The notes under the pieces are model-generated. The model was not told the DNA's origin, searched no databases, and saw nothing but the letters and a program-made list of their open reading frames with translations. DNA of 64,000 bases. It comes from Culex pipiens pallens (Eukaryota; Arthropoda; Insecta; Diptera; Culicidae). The translations under genes and the position numbers were made by a program. The DNA lies in contig NC_068938.1 in the NCBI RefSeq assembly GCF_016801865.2, positions 620,001 to 684,000 of the forward strand, in the 5' to 3' direction. Positions 36,884-47,265 of the stretch are shown piece after piece (within the stretch, counting starts at the first letter, position 1; each line of letters begins with the position of its first letter).

Positions 36884-37307
36884 CGCCCAAGGCTCCAAAA
36901 AAGTTGGAACGGTAACTTCAACTCGCTGGTTCTCGGGCCTAACTCAACCAATCAAGATGATTCTTCTTTTCAGTGATTTGTTAGGATGTCTAGATGATTC
37001 TAGAGCTTTGCAGTTCTTAATTTGATCAAATCTGTAATTTTGCAATCAAAAACTTCGTTCCAACTTTTTTTTCGCGTGTAAAAAAAAATCGCCGAAAATT
37101 CCACGGAGGCAGTCTTTTCAAAAAAGGTGGAACGATGTTTTCAGTCGCAGAAATTACAGATTTGTTCAAATTAAGTTCTGCAAAGTTCTAGAATCATCTA
37201 GACATCCTAACAAATCACTGAAAAGAAGAATCATCTTGATTGGTTGAGTTAGGCCCGAGAACCAGCGAGTTGAAGTTACCGTTCCAACTTTTTTGGAGCC
37301 TTGGGCG
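36884..37307. mobile_element. 424-bp inverted repeat, ends CGCCCAAGGCTCC
   Basis: Arms of about 195 bases mirror each other nearly perfectly, around a spacer of about 30 bases rich in A and C. It directly abuts the candidate LTR boundary. No clear target-site duplication is visible. It is non-coding and hairpin-forming. Confidence 0.8.
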
Positions 37308-38831
37308 TCCGTGTAAGTTGGACATGCGTTGGGCGTTCCAGTGTTAAAATATCAAGTAAATTTAGTTAAAACGAATGAAAATAAATTCTAATAAAAAATA
37401 TTACGGAGGAAATCATATCTTAGGCTAGTACCCAACAAGTCAAGACTAACCGGACCCTGATTGAAATATTTCATTTAAGCAGCTTGTTACAACTATTGTC
37501 TCTTAGTTGTTGACGACCCAAAAATAGTTTAATACGACTGGAAGTTATCTCAATAATTTAAATATTGTAAATATTCCATACAGGCCGCAATCTTGAATAT
37601 ATTGCTTGCCTTAAAGGATTCCTTAAGGCAGTGGTCGTCAGTCCAGTAAATACCGCGGGCCCTTTCATCGATAATTCCCAGCATTGCGACTCAAACGAAA
37701 ATGTCAACTTTGAAAAAGCCTTTTAAAAATCGATTTGAAAAATTATGTAAAAATTAATTAGAGCGATCTTAAAATTTGCCTGATTCATTGATAGGAAGTT
37801 ACACACCATTTCATGGTGTTGATTTTTCAAAAAGTCAAGGAAAAACCTGGAATTGTCAGGGAATTTTATTTGACCTGGGAATGTTAGGGGGAGTCACGGA
37901 ATTTTCTGATGGGTTAGGGAATTTTGATGGCCTTAAAATCAATCATTTACATATAAATTTCTAATTGTAAATTCGCTCTAAATGAAAATATAAATATCAT
38001 CCCCGTTAATATTTCAAATTAAATGATCAATTTGTACTTAAAAATAATAATAATAACATTGCTTTCTTTTTGGATATGATATAATAAATTCGTAAATCTT
38101 CAAATAATTGAGAAATTTTAACTGTCACCATTTGTTTTGTATCATTGGTACTTTATGGCCATTTATATCTGGTCTTTAATCGTCTGGTTTTTAATCGTTG
38201 AATATTTTTTGTTGAGATAAAGACATTATAAAAGCAAAGGAACAACGAAATATAGATTTCCGGGGTGTCAAGCAAACTTATAGCCATCGGATTGCCGATC
38301 GAGGCAAAGACAAAAACAGCTCTTTTTTCGTTCAAAAGCTGTGTGCCTTCCGCATCTAACTTTGATTTTCAGCTTTATTTTTTCAATCATTTGGTTGGTT
38401 TATTTATCTCCGTTTTCTATGTTAAAGTTACCTCCTTAACCCGATAAAAAGTTGTAAACTAACAGGCTCTCAATTACAATTACAGTTACAATTGCAATAA
38501 TTCTATTTTATTTCTATTTTTTTATTTCCTTAAAAAAGTGCCCTTTTGATAAACGTTTGAGACTTAGACTCCAAAACATTTCAAATTATTTAAAAATTTA
38601 CTAATAAGGAATTTAGGAATTCTACCTTTAATGATAAAATGTTTTGTTTTAAGACTGCAACTATTTTTTCTACCCAGTAAAAAATTGTGTAAAAATGGGA
38701 GGGAGTAATTTTAGAAAGTAATATTCAACCTCTTTTATGATGTAAATTTGCCTCAATTTAGACTGAAAAAATGACATTAAATCAGAAAAGTGGCAAAATC
38801 ACACATTTTTTCTGACATAAAAGATGTACTC
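37308..38831. other. AT-rich stretch with element fragments
   Basis: Contains a diverged relative of the 36.0-36.9 kb LTR candidate (37440-37620) and a single hAT-like end fragment with a CCGCGGGCC block (37628-37665). The rest is AT-rich with no gene. Confidence 0.4.
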
Positions 38832-38841
38832 ATTTCCAGAT

Positions 38842-39196
38842 CAAAAAATCAAACCATCCACATTAACGACCCTCGGGTCTTTTGTGGTCTCTATTGCAAG
38901 TTTCTGCTCAAACCTAGAAGTCCGAAGGCTTGAATGGGGAGAGCACCCAAACCTCTTTCTACTCCAAGGAACCTTCCACCCCAGTGTTTGAACTGACGAC
39001 CTTTGGATTGCGAGTCCAATCACCGCCAGCGATTCCACCGGAGTAGGCTTGGTTTGGTGTGTTGTTTGTACTTATGGCATGGAGACAACTCCTACACCTG
39101 GAACGACTTAACGGCCTAACAACCAAGGCCGGGACCGACATTTTACTTCCTCATCCGATGGAAGGTTGCAGCAGATGGGAATCGAACCCAGAATCA
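38842..39196 (-). mobile_element. tRNA-derived SINE, body and tail part (split by LINE)
   Basis: On the minus strand this is the distal part of a SINE whose tRNA-like head lies beyond the LINE at 43697-43745. It includes a pol III B box (GGTTCGATTCC, complement at 39178-39188), a second tRNA-like unit with a TGGACTCGCAATCCA arm and a GTTCAAAC B-box-like site (38986-38993), and a T-rich tail. The SINE's own duplication is ATTTCCAGAT at 38832-38841, repeated at 43746-43755. Total length without the LINE is about 404 bp. The two-tRNA-unit design recalls the Twin SINE described from Culex pipiens; identity is not verified and this element is longer. Confidence 0.8.
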
Positions 39197-39412
39197 GTGT
39201 CTTGCGAACCTTCGTGGTGAACGGACACTAGAGCTGCGGTATTTTTTACTACCTAAGCTCAGAGTTATTTCAAAACAAAATTCACAGTCTTTTCAAAGAC
39301 TACCTGAGTTATTTTCCAAAATTCTAAACAGTCTTTTCAAGACTAACCCCACCTGAAATTTTGTTGTATTTTACAAACGAAGCCATCTTTTTAAGAGAAC
39401 TTTGCTTGCAAA
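39197..39412 (+). promoter_or_regulatory. LINE 5' UTR with terminal hairpin
   Basis: The leader starts GTGTCTTGCGAACC, and GTGTC pairs with GACAC about 22 bases downstream; an inner ACC-TTCG-TGGT pairing is also possible. Jockey-clade LINEs usually carry an internal pol II promoter in this leader; that role is inferred here from position. Confidence 0.5.
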
Positions 39413-40606
39413 ATGCGTCAAAACAAAGGTAAACGCAAATCTTCTGAAGATTTGGTCGTTACGTCGGTGAAGCGTTTGAACGCTAAACCGGCTAACGGAA
39501 ACAGAAAAAGAAAACAGCCTCATCTGAGGTCTGATTCTGATTCTGAATGTGAGGTCAATCCTCCAATTCCATTGACAAACAGTTTCGGTGTTTTATCCGA
39601 AACTGATGACAAGGAACCTTCTCCTCGTACTGAGCCTTCTGCCGTCGAGAAACGAGTAAAGGCTCCGCCAATTGTAGTGACTTCCGTCTCCGATTTGGCC
39701 AGCTTTCGAACGCAACTGAAGAATTGCAAGGAAACTTGCAATTTGAAGGTTTCGTTCCAGATTGGTCGAAGAGGAGAATGTCGCTTGTTGACGGAATCTT
39801 TACAAGATCACCAAACTTTTGTTGGTTATTTGAAAAACCACAAACACAATTTCTACACGTATGAGACCAAGAATGCTCGGCCATTCAAGGCGGTCTTGAA
39901 AGGTCTCTCCAACGACTTGTCGGTGGATGAGATCAAAAACGAACTTAAGGTGTTGCTTGGCTTTGCCCCATCCCAAGTAATACCAATGAAGAAAAAATCA
40001 AACGGGAATATTTCTCGCTTTGGTTTGACTTCACAATTTTATCTGATTCATTTCAACAGAAATGAAATCAACAATTTGAAACTTTTGGACAAAGTTCAGT
40101 TTTTGTTCCATGTACGGGTAAAGTGGGAGCATTTTAAGAAACATGGCGGTAATGGCCAGAATCTAACCCAGTGCCGGCGTTGCCAGGCATTCGGTCACGG
40201 TACTGATCATTGCGCCATGGTTCCAAAATGCATGGTTTGCGGGGATTCTTCTCACGACAAGGACAATTGTCCCGTGAAAGAAGTCACCCAATTTAAATGT
40301 GCAAATTGTGGTGGAAATCACAAATCAAATTTCTGGGATTGCCCCATCAGAAAAAAGGTTTTGGATTCTCGCGCTAAGCATCAGCCGAAATCCAAACCGA
40401 AATTTTCTCAAAGTCAGGTTGTACCTGCATCTTTAAATCAAACGTTCGTGCTGTCTCACTCGAACAATTCTAGAAATACCCCTACCGTGGAAAAGTTAGG
40501 TAACAACAATGGCATTTCTTATGCTAACGTCGTTTCGGGTTCATCCACGAATTTTAAATCCTCTACCAATCTTTCTGAAATTGGGCAGGTACCAAATCTC
40601 ATTTGA
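39413..40606 (+). CDS. LINE ORF1, gag-like nucleic-acid-binding protein (3' end frameshifted)
   Basis: A 397-codon frame starting at the first ATG after the leader. The N-terminal 110 residues are basic and low in complexity (KGKRKSS and NRKRKQ patches). Residues about 149-245 resemble the domain that precedes zinc knuckles in Jockey gag proteins. Three knuckles follow: C254-C257-H262-C267, C273-C276-H281-C286 (both CX2CX4HX4C), and C296-C299-H303-C310 (CX2CX3HX6C). The protein should bind LINE RNA and form the ribonucleoprotein particle. The frame ends at 40606, but the expected C-terminal sequence continues in the frame one base over to 40808, showing a small indel near 40585-40595. Family assignment is from motif order. 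Confidence 0.9.
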   Translation: MRQNKGKRKSSEDLVVTSVKRLNAKPANGNRKRKQPHLRSDSDSECEVNPPIPLTNSFGVLSETDDKEPSPRTEPSAVEKRVKAPPIVVTSVSDLASFRTQLKNCKETCNLKVSFQIGRRGECRLLTESLQDHQTFVGYLKNHKHNFYTYETKNARPFKAVLKGLSNDLSVDEIKNELKVLLGFAPSQVIPMKKKSNGNISRFGLTSQFYLIHFNRNEINNLKLLDKVQFLFHVRVKWEHFKKHGGNGQNLTQCRRCQAFGHGTDHCAMVPKCMVCGDSSHDKDNCPVKEVTQFKCANCGGNHKSNFWDCPIRKKVLDSRAKHQPKSKPKFSQSQVVPASLNQTFVLSHSNNSRNTPTVEKLGNNNGISYANVVSGSSTNFKSSTNLSEIGQVPNLI

Positions 40607-40808
40607 AAATTTTTCTGCTGGCAACGCTTTGGGATCTTCTGATCTCGGCGATGTTACGTTTGAAAAAATGACTTTTTTGCAAAACTCACTGTTTGGTTTG
40701 ATTCAAACAATGAGTAATGCTACATCCATGATGGAAGCAATCCAGATTGGATTAAAATTTGCGAATGATGTTGTTCTTACCCTGAAGTTTAATCATGGAT
40801 CTAAGTAA
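40588..40808 (+). pseudogene. Displaced C-terminal part of LINE ORF1
   Basis: An open stretch in the frame one base over from ORF1 covers about 70 codons and stops at 40808, overlapping the ORF2 start by 14 bases. A short overlap between the ORF1 stop and the ORF2 ATG is the usual Jockey/Juan arrangement, so this is best read as the original ORF1 tail cut off by a frameshift. Whether it is a real mutation or a sequencing error cannot be told here. Confidence 0.75.
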
Positions 40809-43455
40809 TTCCATCAATATTATGAATTTTAATGCTCGCTCTTTAAAAGCGAAAGAAAATGAATTTTTCAACTTTTTACGAGTTCATAACGTGCATGTTG
40901 CTGTTATAACCGAAACATTTTTAAAAACTGGCACTTATTTAAAAAGTGATCCAGATTATAAAGTTATAACTAATAACCGAATGAATCGTAATGGCGGTGG
41001 AGTTGCAATAGTTATCCACCGTAGTATGACTTATAGCACGTTACGTGACTTTAAGTTAAAAGTTATTGAAAGTTTGGGCATTGAACTTGAAACTTCTTTT
41101 GGGAAAATTATGATTGCAGCTGCATATTTGCCATTCCAATGCACTGGGGAAAATAAAAATTATTTCAAAGGGGATTTGAATAAACTTACTCGGCATAGAT
41201 CTCGATTTTTGATCATCGGTGATTTTAATGCCAAACACCAATCTTGGAATAATTCAAAAGTAAATTCCAATGGTAAAATTCTGTTCAGAGATTGCACTTC
41301 TGGTCTTTATTCGGTTTTATACCCGAATGGGCCAACTTGCTTTTCTTCTGTTCGAAATCCATCAACAATTGATTTGGTGTTGACAAATCAAAGTCAGTAT
41401 TGTGGTCCTTTAGTGACTCATGCTGATTTTGATTCTGATCATCTTCCAGTAACTTTTTCACTTTCTCATGAAGCAGTTACCAGACCCAATAGTTCTGTGT
41501 TTAATTACCACAAAGCTAATTGGGACAGGTATCAGCATCATATTGAGAATAATTTAAATCATGATTTTGTTTTAGAAACCAAAGCTGATATTGATTCAGC
41601 CTTGGAATCTTTAACTAATGCAATTTTGGATGCTAGGAATATTGCTATTCCTAAAGTCCAAGTCAAATTTGATTCTCCCATTATTGATGACGATCTTCAG
41701 CTTCTGATTCGTCTGAAAAATGTTCGCCGAAGACAGTATCAACGTTCTCGTGATCCTGCACTGAAGCGAATTCAAAAAGATTTGCAAAAGGTTATTGACC
41801 ACAGATTCACTCTCCTGCGAAATGAAAAGTTCGCAAGAGATGTCGAACAAATTAAACCTTATTCCAAACCTTTTTGGAAACTTTCAAAGGTTCTTAAGAA
41901 ACCTCAAAAACCCATCCCTTCTTTAAAAGATGGTGATAATATTCTATTAACTAATGGGGAAAAAGCTCAAAAACTTGCTCAGCAGTTTGAGAGTGCTCAT
42001 AATTTCAACTTAAATGTTCTGAGTCCTATTGAAAATCAAATTTCAATAGAATTTCAGAATATTGTTGAACAAGAATTTTCATCAGATGAAGTTTTTAATA
42101 CGGATCTGAATGAAATAAAATCTATTATCAAAAAATTTAAAAATATGAAAGCCCCTGGTGAGGATGGCATTTTTTACATTTTAATTAAAAAATTACCAGA
42201 AGCAACTTTAAGTTGCTTTGTCAAAATTTTCAACAAATGTTTTGATTTGGCATATTTTCCCAGTAGTTGGAAAAATGCCAAAGTAATTCCGATTTTGAAA
42301 CCGGATAAAAATCCTGCTGAAGCCTCAAGCTATCGGCCCATTAGTTTGCTTTCATCTATTAGTAAATTATTCGAAAGAATAATTCTTAATAGAATGATGA
42401 CGCACATTAATGAAAATTCAATTTTCGCTGATGAGCAGTTTGGATTTCGCCTTGGGCATTCAACTACTCATCAGTTGTTGAGAGTTTCAAATTTAATTCG
42501 AAGCAACAAATCTGAGGGCTATTCTACTGGCGCTGCTCTTCTAGACATAGAAAAAGCATTTGACAGTGTTTGGCATAAAGGATTGATTGCGAAATTGAAA
42601 AGGTTTAATTTTCCGATTTATATCGTGAAAATTATTCAAAATTATTTGACGGATCGTACTCTGCAGGTATGTTATCAGAATAGCAAATCTGATCAACTAC
42701 CTGTACGTGCTGGCGTCCCTCAAGGAAGCATTTTGGGTCCAATTTTATACAATATTTTTACTTCTGACTTGCCTGATTTGCCCCCAGGATGTCAGAAATC
42801 ACTTTTTGCTGATGACACAAGCATCTCCGCCAAAGGCAGAAGCCTTCGTGTCATCACAAGAAGATTACAAAAAAGCTTGGATATTTTCAATTCTTATTTG
42901 AAAGAATGGAAAATTACTCCAAATGCTGCAAAAACTCAACTTATTATTTTCCCTCACAAACCAAGGGCTGATTTTCTTAAACCAAAAAGTCATCACATTA
43001 TAAAGATGAATGAGGTAAATTTAAAGTGGGAGGATCAAGTGAAATATCTTGGACTTGGTTTTGACAAAAACCTTACTTACAAGGATCACATTGAAAGTAT
43101 CCAGGTTAAATGTAACAAATATATTAAATGTTTGTATCCACTTATAAACAGGAATTCTAGACTTTGTCTCAAGAATAAACTGTTAATTTATAAACAAATT
43201 TTCAGACCTGCCATGCTTTATGCTGTGCCGATCTGGACAAGCTGTTGCTTAACCAGGAAGAAAAAACTTCAGAGGATTCAGAACAAAATTCTGAAAATGA
43301 TTCTGAAACTTCCTCCCTGGTTCAGCACCAGTGAACTTCATCAATTAGCCGAAGTTGACACTTTGGATGTTATGTCCAATAAGATAATTGATGCATGTCG
43401 ACAAAAATCATTGCAGTCTTCAGCTGCATTGATCCGCTCTTTATATAGTTTATAA
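40795..43455 (+). CDS. LINE ORF2: APE-type endonuclease and reverse transcriptase
   Basis: An intact 886-codon frame. The N-terminal endonuclease has its expected residues: N13 in NARS, E40 in TET, D143 and N145 in GDFNAKH, D193 in STIDL, and D215-H216 in SDHLPV. The reverse transcriptase follows: QFGFR at 548-552, D584 and D590 in LDIEKAFDSVWH, PQGSILGP at 642-649, and the catalytic FADD box at 671-674. The C-terminal 150 residues are basic and leucine-rich. The enzyme nicks target DNA and primes reverse transcription of the LINE RNA at the nick. The ATG at 40795 overlaps the ORF1 tail. No internal stop or missing catalytic residue is seen; the length fits the Jockey clade. Confidence 0.96.
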   Translation: MDLSNSINIMNFNARSLKAKENEFFNFLRVHNVHVAVITETFLKTGTYLKSDPDYKVITNNRMNRNGGGVAIVIHRSMTYSTLRDFKLKVIESLGIELETSFGKIMIAAAYLPFQCTGENKNYFKGDLNKLTRHRSRFLIIGDFNAKHQSWNNSKVNSNGKILFRDCTSGLYSVLYPNGPTCFSSVRNPSTIDLVLTNQSQYCGPLVTHADFDSDHLPVTFSLSHEAVTRPNSSVFNYHKANWDRYQHHIENNLNHDFVLETKADIDSALESLTNAILDARNIAIPKVQVKFDSPIIDDDLQLLIRLKNVRRRQYQRSRDPALKRIQKDLQKVIDHRFTLLRNEKFARDVEQIKPYSKPFWKLSKVLKKPQKPIPSLKDGDNILLTNGEKAQKLAQQFESAHNFNLNVLSPIENQISIEFQNIVEQEFSSDEVFNTDLNEIKSIIKKFKNMKAPGEDGIFYILIKKLPEATLSCFVKIFNKCFDLAYFPSSWKNAKVIPILKPDKNPAEASSYRPISLLSSISKLFERIILNRMMTHINENSIFADEQFGFRLGHSTTHQLLRVSNLIRSNKSEGYSTGAALLDIEKAFDSVWHKGLIAKLKRFNFPIYIVKIIQNYLTDRTLQVCYQNSKSDQLPVRAGVPQGSILGPILYNIFTSDLPDLPPGCQKSLFADDTSISAKGRSLRVITRRLQKSLDIFNSYLKEWKITPNAAKTQLIIFPHKPRADFLKPKSHHIIKMNEVNLKWEDQVKYLGLGFDKNLTYKDHIESIQVKCNKYIKCLYPLINRNSRLCLKNKLLIYKQIFRPAMLYAVPIWTSCCLTRKKKLQRIQNKILKMILKLPPWFSTSELHQLAEVDTLDVMSNKIIDACRQKSLQSSAALIRSLYSL

Positions 43456-43681
43456 GTTATTTTTAAGGTATCCCTTTTCCCTTTTGTACATGTAGGACCT
43501 CCTACATTTGAAATCACTGAATAGCGAAAGCTACAATATTTCATGAATAAATGAAAGTTGCTAGTATTTAAAATTGAGGTGAAAAGTCATCGTTTGTGAT
43601 TGGACACTCAATAATATTTTAACTGAATGAATGTACATGGAAAAGAAATTTGAATAAATATTAATTTAAAAAAAAAAAAAA
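43456..43681 (+). other. LINE 3' UTR and poly(A) tail
   Basis: About 210 bases follow the ORF2 stop, with AATAAA words near 43544 and 43652 and a 14-A run at 43668-43681. Transcription termination and polyadenylation in this zone are inferred. Confidence 0.85.
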
Positions 43682-43696
43682 TCGAACCCAGAATCA

Positions 43697-43745
43697 TCCG
43701 CTTACAAAGCGGACAGCGTAACCATTCGGCCACGCACTGCCGAAG
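43697..43745 (-). mobile_element. tRNA-derived SINE, 5' head part (split by LINE)
   Basis: On the minus strand it begins with a short CTTCG leader and then a tRNA-like head with an A box (TGGCCGAATGG, complement at 43722-43732) and an anticodon arm TCCGC-TTTGTAA-GCGGA reading TGT. Joined across the LINE with the B box at 39178-39188, it gives a plausible cloverleaf including paired acceptor ends. The right flank ATTTCCAGAT (43746-43755) repeats the left flank at 38832-38841. It is a SINE head, not a functional tRNA gene. Confidence 0.8.
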
Positions 43746-43897
43746 ATTTCCAGATGTGTATTTTAAATAAATGTTAAATGTTTTGTAAATTACCACAGAA
43801 GTATTTTTTCCAAGCAATATTTCAAATTTTCTTGTCACAGCTCTCAAATATCTCGTTTTTTATTTCATTTAAGTTTTTTAATCTATCTATGTAGATA

Positions 43898-44175
43898 AAA
43901 AAGTTTCGACGGTTTTGTTCGAACGCGAATCAGTTGAACACGGAACGCTTTTTGTTGCGTTAGGTTCGTGTAAGCCCAAGGAAGGTTTATATGCTAAAAA
44001 AATGACACTTTGGCCACTCTGAAACCGATTCCGGAGCATCTGCAGATTGTTTGGGAAATTTACGTAAAGTCAAATTTTGATCAAAGGAGGCTGAATAAGC
44101 AAACAAGCTTTATACGACAAGAAACTAAAAAAGACAAGACGAAGTTTGTCGGGTTAGGCTTGTTTCATATATATT
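43898..44175 (+). repeat. Dispersed repeat copy 2 (TTTCGACGGTTTTGTTCG)
   Basis: Matches 33210-33510 in order and orientation. It lacks a short segment (GGTCAGATTGAGGTG) present in the other copy and has a different AT-rich insert. No open frame of note. Confidence 0.65.
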
Positions 44176-44580
44176 TTCAAAATCAAAAAAGGGAAATGCA
44201 TGAAAGCATGCAAAACAATACCTAGTAAAATGTTTTCAATTACAAATTTTAAATTTCAATAATATTTTTGGTCGAGAGCTGGGAAGAGACAGGGATTTTT
44301 GTATTAATTGACACCATTGGTTTTTACCTTTTTCATTATTTCCATTTTCAAATAATTCAATTGCGCAGTTAAGGGCCCTGGACCGTATTGAATGAGACCG
44401 GTTTGGCTTAGAGAACTTGAGCCAGTGCTAATAAAATATCTAGCAGTTTTTTTAAAATATAATTTTGCTTTTTTTTGATCACAGATTTTCCTCAGTGAAG
44501 ATGGATACTGCTGGAATTCATTTGGTTTTGTGAACATGTATGTAATTTTGATTATGAATTCTATTGGAGTGCCTTTCTAT
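44176..44580. other. AT-rich non-coding spacer
   Basis: Nothing recognised. Confidence 0.4.
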
Positions 44581-46130
44581 CAATAACTCACAAAAAAGAT
44601 TCATTAAATGGAAAAGTCCAGAACAACATTATTTTCATTTTCTTTACCCATCCAAAACACACAATCCCATGAATGCAACAAATTCGTGTAACATCGAAAA
44701 AATCCTCTCACAAAACAAACAAACATCCTGAAAAGCATCGATTTTTCCTCACCATGCATTTCCACCCAAATACACGTTGAAAAATAAAACAGCATCCCAC
44801 TCGCTATGTACAATCTGCGATGAAACAAACAAAAAAGAAAACACAAAAACACCCAGACAAAGCAGGAGTGAGTTCGTGTGCATCAAAGAATGGGGTTTGC
44901 CACCCCCTGGGTAGGGAGGAGATAGTCTCCCCCCAAATCCCCTTCTCCCAAACTCCCCATCAGCTACCATCACAATCACACAAAGCGCCTGCTGCGATTG
45001 TGTTTGTGCGAAAAATGGAAAATCTCGTTGTCATTTTCCGTCCCGTTTCCTCGTCGGCTGGTTGCCGTGAACAACCGCTTCCGCACACAATTGGCTATGT
45101 AAACAAAGCGAGCCGATTTCACGGGTTGCTGCGAGATTTTCCCCTCCAGCGAGCGAGCAAGCGAATTTTCCCCTGCGCGCTCGGAGAATGGAAAATATTG
45201 TTTGGCGAGCTCCTTCGGTTCCCCACCGGGGCGAGAATCGTGTCGTCTCGCTCGCACCCCCTTTTTTGTGTTGTTTACAATGGGAGCTATTATGGGCTCC
45301 CCTCCCCCCACCTCGCTCTCTTTCTTCGGCCAAAAGAAAAGTCGGTTGGGGAGTGCGAGAGTGTGTGATCGTGAGAGGTACAATTTTTCTCTCTGAGCAT
45401 AAAACATAAACAGAGAGCGCGCGCGGGAGCGAAGGAAAATTGCACGGCTTGCTTCGTTTGCGCTCAGCTTCAAACAAGATTATTCACCTCATTGATGTGT
45501 GAGAGTGTGGGGGGAAGCAAAAAGAAAACAGGTGGACGACACTCTCGCCGAGAGAGGGAAAATCTAGTCGGCGGCGCACAGACAACAAGACTCTCACTCA
45601 AGTAACAGACACAACGGAAAAGGAGTATTACCATATAATGCACAATGCTGAGAATGTGTTGGTGCACGCGAGATGCATACCAAACACAAGAAGGAAAAGA
45701 TGCTCTGCTCGGCAGGCCGCGGATGCTGAACTCTGGAACGAAGAGATCGTTAAGGGCGAAGGAATGGGAGCAGTGCAAAGGCACACACTTGTGGCATGGC
45801 ACTTAAAATAAGGTGAGGAGGAAGGAAAGTTGAAGGGGGGAGGAAGCAGCTGAAAACAGGTGCACGTGCGAAGGGGAGACACAAAGAGAAAAATGAAACG
45901 AGAGGAGAGAGGGTGCGATGCATGCATTTTGGAGTCGTAGTTGGCGGGTGGATGCTGGAGCATGGCTTGCTGCGAGATCTCGCGGTGATTGCGATTTCTG
46001 GAGGCGAGGGCGCGAATGTTGGCTGGAATAATGTGGGCACATAACTGCGTTCTGCCTTGGCAAGGCCGTCTTAGATGGGAGGTCAAGGAATCGTGGGCAC
46101 TGGGTGTAGTTAAATTGATTTATATTTCAA
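44581..46130. promoter_or_regulatory. GC-richer island with clustered GAGA motifs
   Basis: GAGAG/CTCTC words are dense from 45100 to 45640 and continue as GA-rich sequence to about 45920. Open frames up to 182 codons overlap heavily on both strands, which is what skewed composition produces, and none has a recognised motif. By analogy with the 17.1-18.5 kb island it is a candidate promoter or chromatin-regulatory region; this is inference. Confidence 0.3.
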
Positions 46131-46631
46131 TTTGATTTCCATTATTCTTTTAATTTTCAGTGTGAAAAATTCTTTTTTTTTCAATAATATAAAACACAAC
46201 ACAATAGCTTATAAGACCTATTCATTATTGTGTAAAGTTTTAGATTGGGTTTCGATCAACTATTTAGAAGAAAAATTAAGTAAGCCTCATTCATCTGACA
46301 TTTCTGCCGAGAGGAAATGTGTCGCATAGTCGTGTTGCCAATAACGAGTTGGCTCTGTATATGCTTTTATATTCAAAACTTTGTAGCAGCAAATTTCAAT
46401 GAATGCTTAATTCTAGTGCGTCCATCCCAGGAATTTTTCCAAAACCGGGATTTACCGAATCTCGGGATTTTTTATATTTTGTCTCTGGAATTCCCGAAAT
46501 TGAATAAAAAACAAATTATGGTCTGGAAATTCAGATTTGATTGTGGAAATAGATGGACAATTGAATACTTAGGCCGTTGCAAAGTATATGTCACCCCCCC
46601 GCCCTCCCTTCAAAGTTGGCCTGAATAATAA

Positions 46632-46828
46632 AAAAAAACGAAGTTGACTTTATAGCTGTCGGCCACCATTGCTAGTACCAACCACTAGTGTCTTCCTTTT
46701 TATCTACAAGGACTTCGCCGCCCTGGGCTCCTAAGTGTATGAAAGTATGGCACGGAGCGACGGCGCCGAATACCCATATTTACACAAAGAATTTTAGAGC
46801 GCCCGCCGCGGGATTCGAACCTTCGAAA
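46632..46828 (-). mobile_element. 5'-truncated tRNA-type SINE
   Basis: A 197-bp insert flanked by the 10-bp duplication TGAATAATAA (46622-46631 and 46829-46838). On the minus strand it begins just before a B-box-like GGTTCGAATCC, lacks an A box, and ends in a T run. The start within the tRNA-like head indicates 5' truncation. It differs in sequence from the SINE at 38.8-43.7 kb. Confidence 0.8.
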
Positions 46829-47265
46829 TGAATAATAAGGGGGAAAATAATATTTTTTCGAAAAACTTCAAATTTTTTATGAAAATTAAAGTTTAATCAA
46901 CTGAAAACCAGTCAAAATGCATTTTCCCGCGTTTATAATCATATTTAGCATGTTTGAACTCCTATGAAAACATTTTAAATTTTCATGAAATACCAATGTA
47001 CAGTCCCACGAAGAGTTTTTTTTTGCGAAAAAAAATCCGTAAATACCTCGATATTTTCAAAACAAATGATTGGAAAGCAACTGTACGCCTGTAAAATGCA
47101 TTTTAAAACATTTTTTTCATCCAAATGTTGAAACCTAGGCTTGAAAAAAAAATGTATAGTTTAAGCTTTTTTTAAAACCGCTGCCCTTTTGTAGATTGAA
47201 GTGTAGATTATCACCAGTTACAGTATTGCGCTAATTCTAGTCTTTTAAGCTTGAAACACATAACT

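Larger units (their letters stand above)
39197..43680 (+). mobile_element. Full-length Jockey-clade LINE (Juan-like)
   Basis: The element carries a 216-bp 5' leader, a gag-like ORF1, an ORF2 with endonuclease and reverse transcriptase, a 3' UTR, and a 14-base A tail (43668-43681). The duplication ATCGAACCCAGAATCA occurs immediately before it (39181-39196) and immediately after the A tail (43681-43696), defining both ends. The insert lies within the tRNA-like head of a SINE. ORF2 is intact, while ORF1 has one frameshift near its 3' end, so this copy is young but may not be autonomous. Confidence 0.93.

Noticed and set aside
39197..39240. First read as the SINE's tRNA head
   Set aside because: The 16-bp duplication places the LINE 5' end at 39197, and the tRNA fold works only when 39196 is joined to 43697.
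43681..43745. tRNA gene (TGT anticodon arm)
   Set aside because: Its T arm and acceptor partner are separated from it by a 4.5 kb LINE, and the joined unit has a SINE body and duplications; it is a SINE head.
44820..45477. Overlapping open frames of 182, 165 and 148 codons
   Set aside because: They overlap on both strands in GAGA/CTCT-rich DNA, which suppresses stops; sequences are low in complexity with no motifs.
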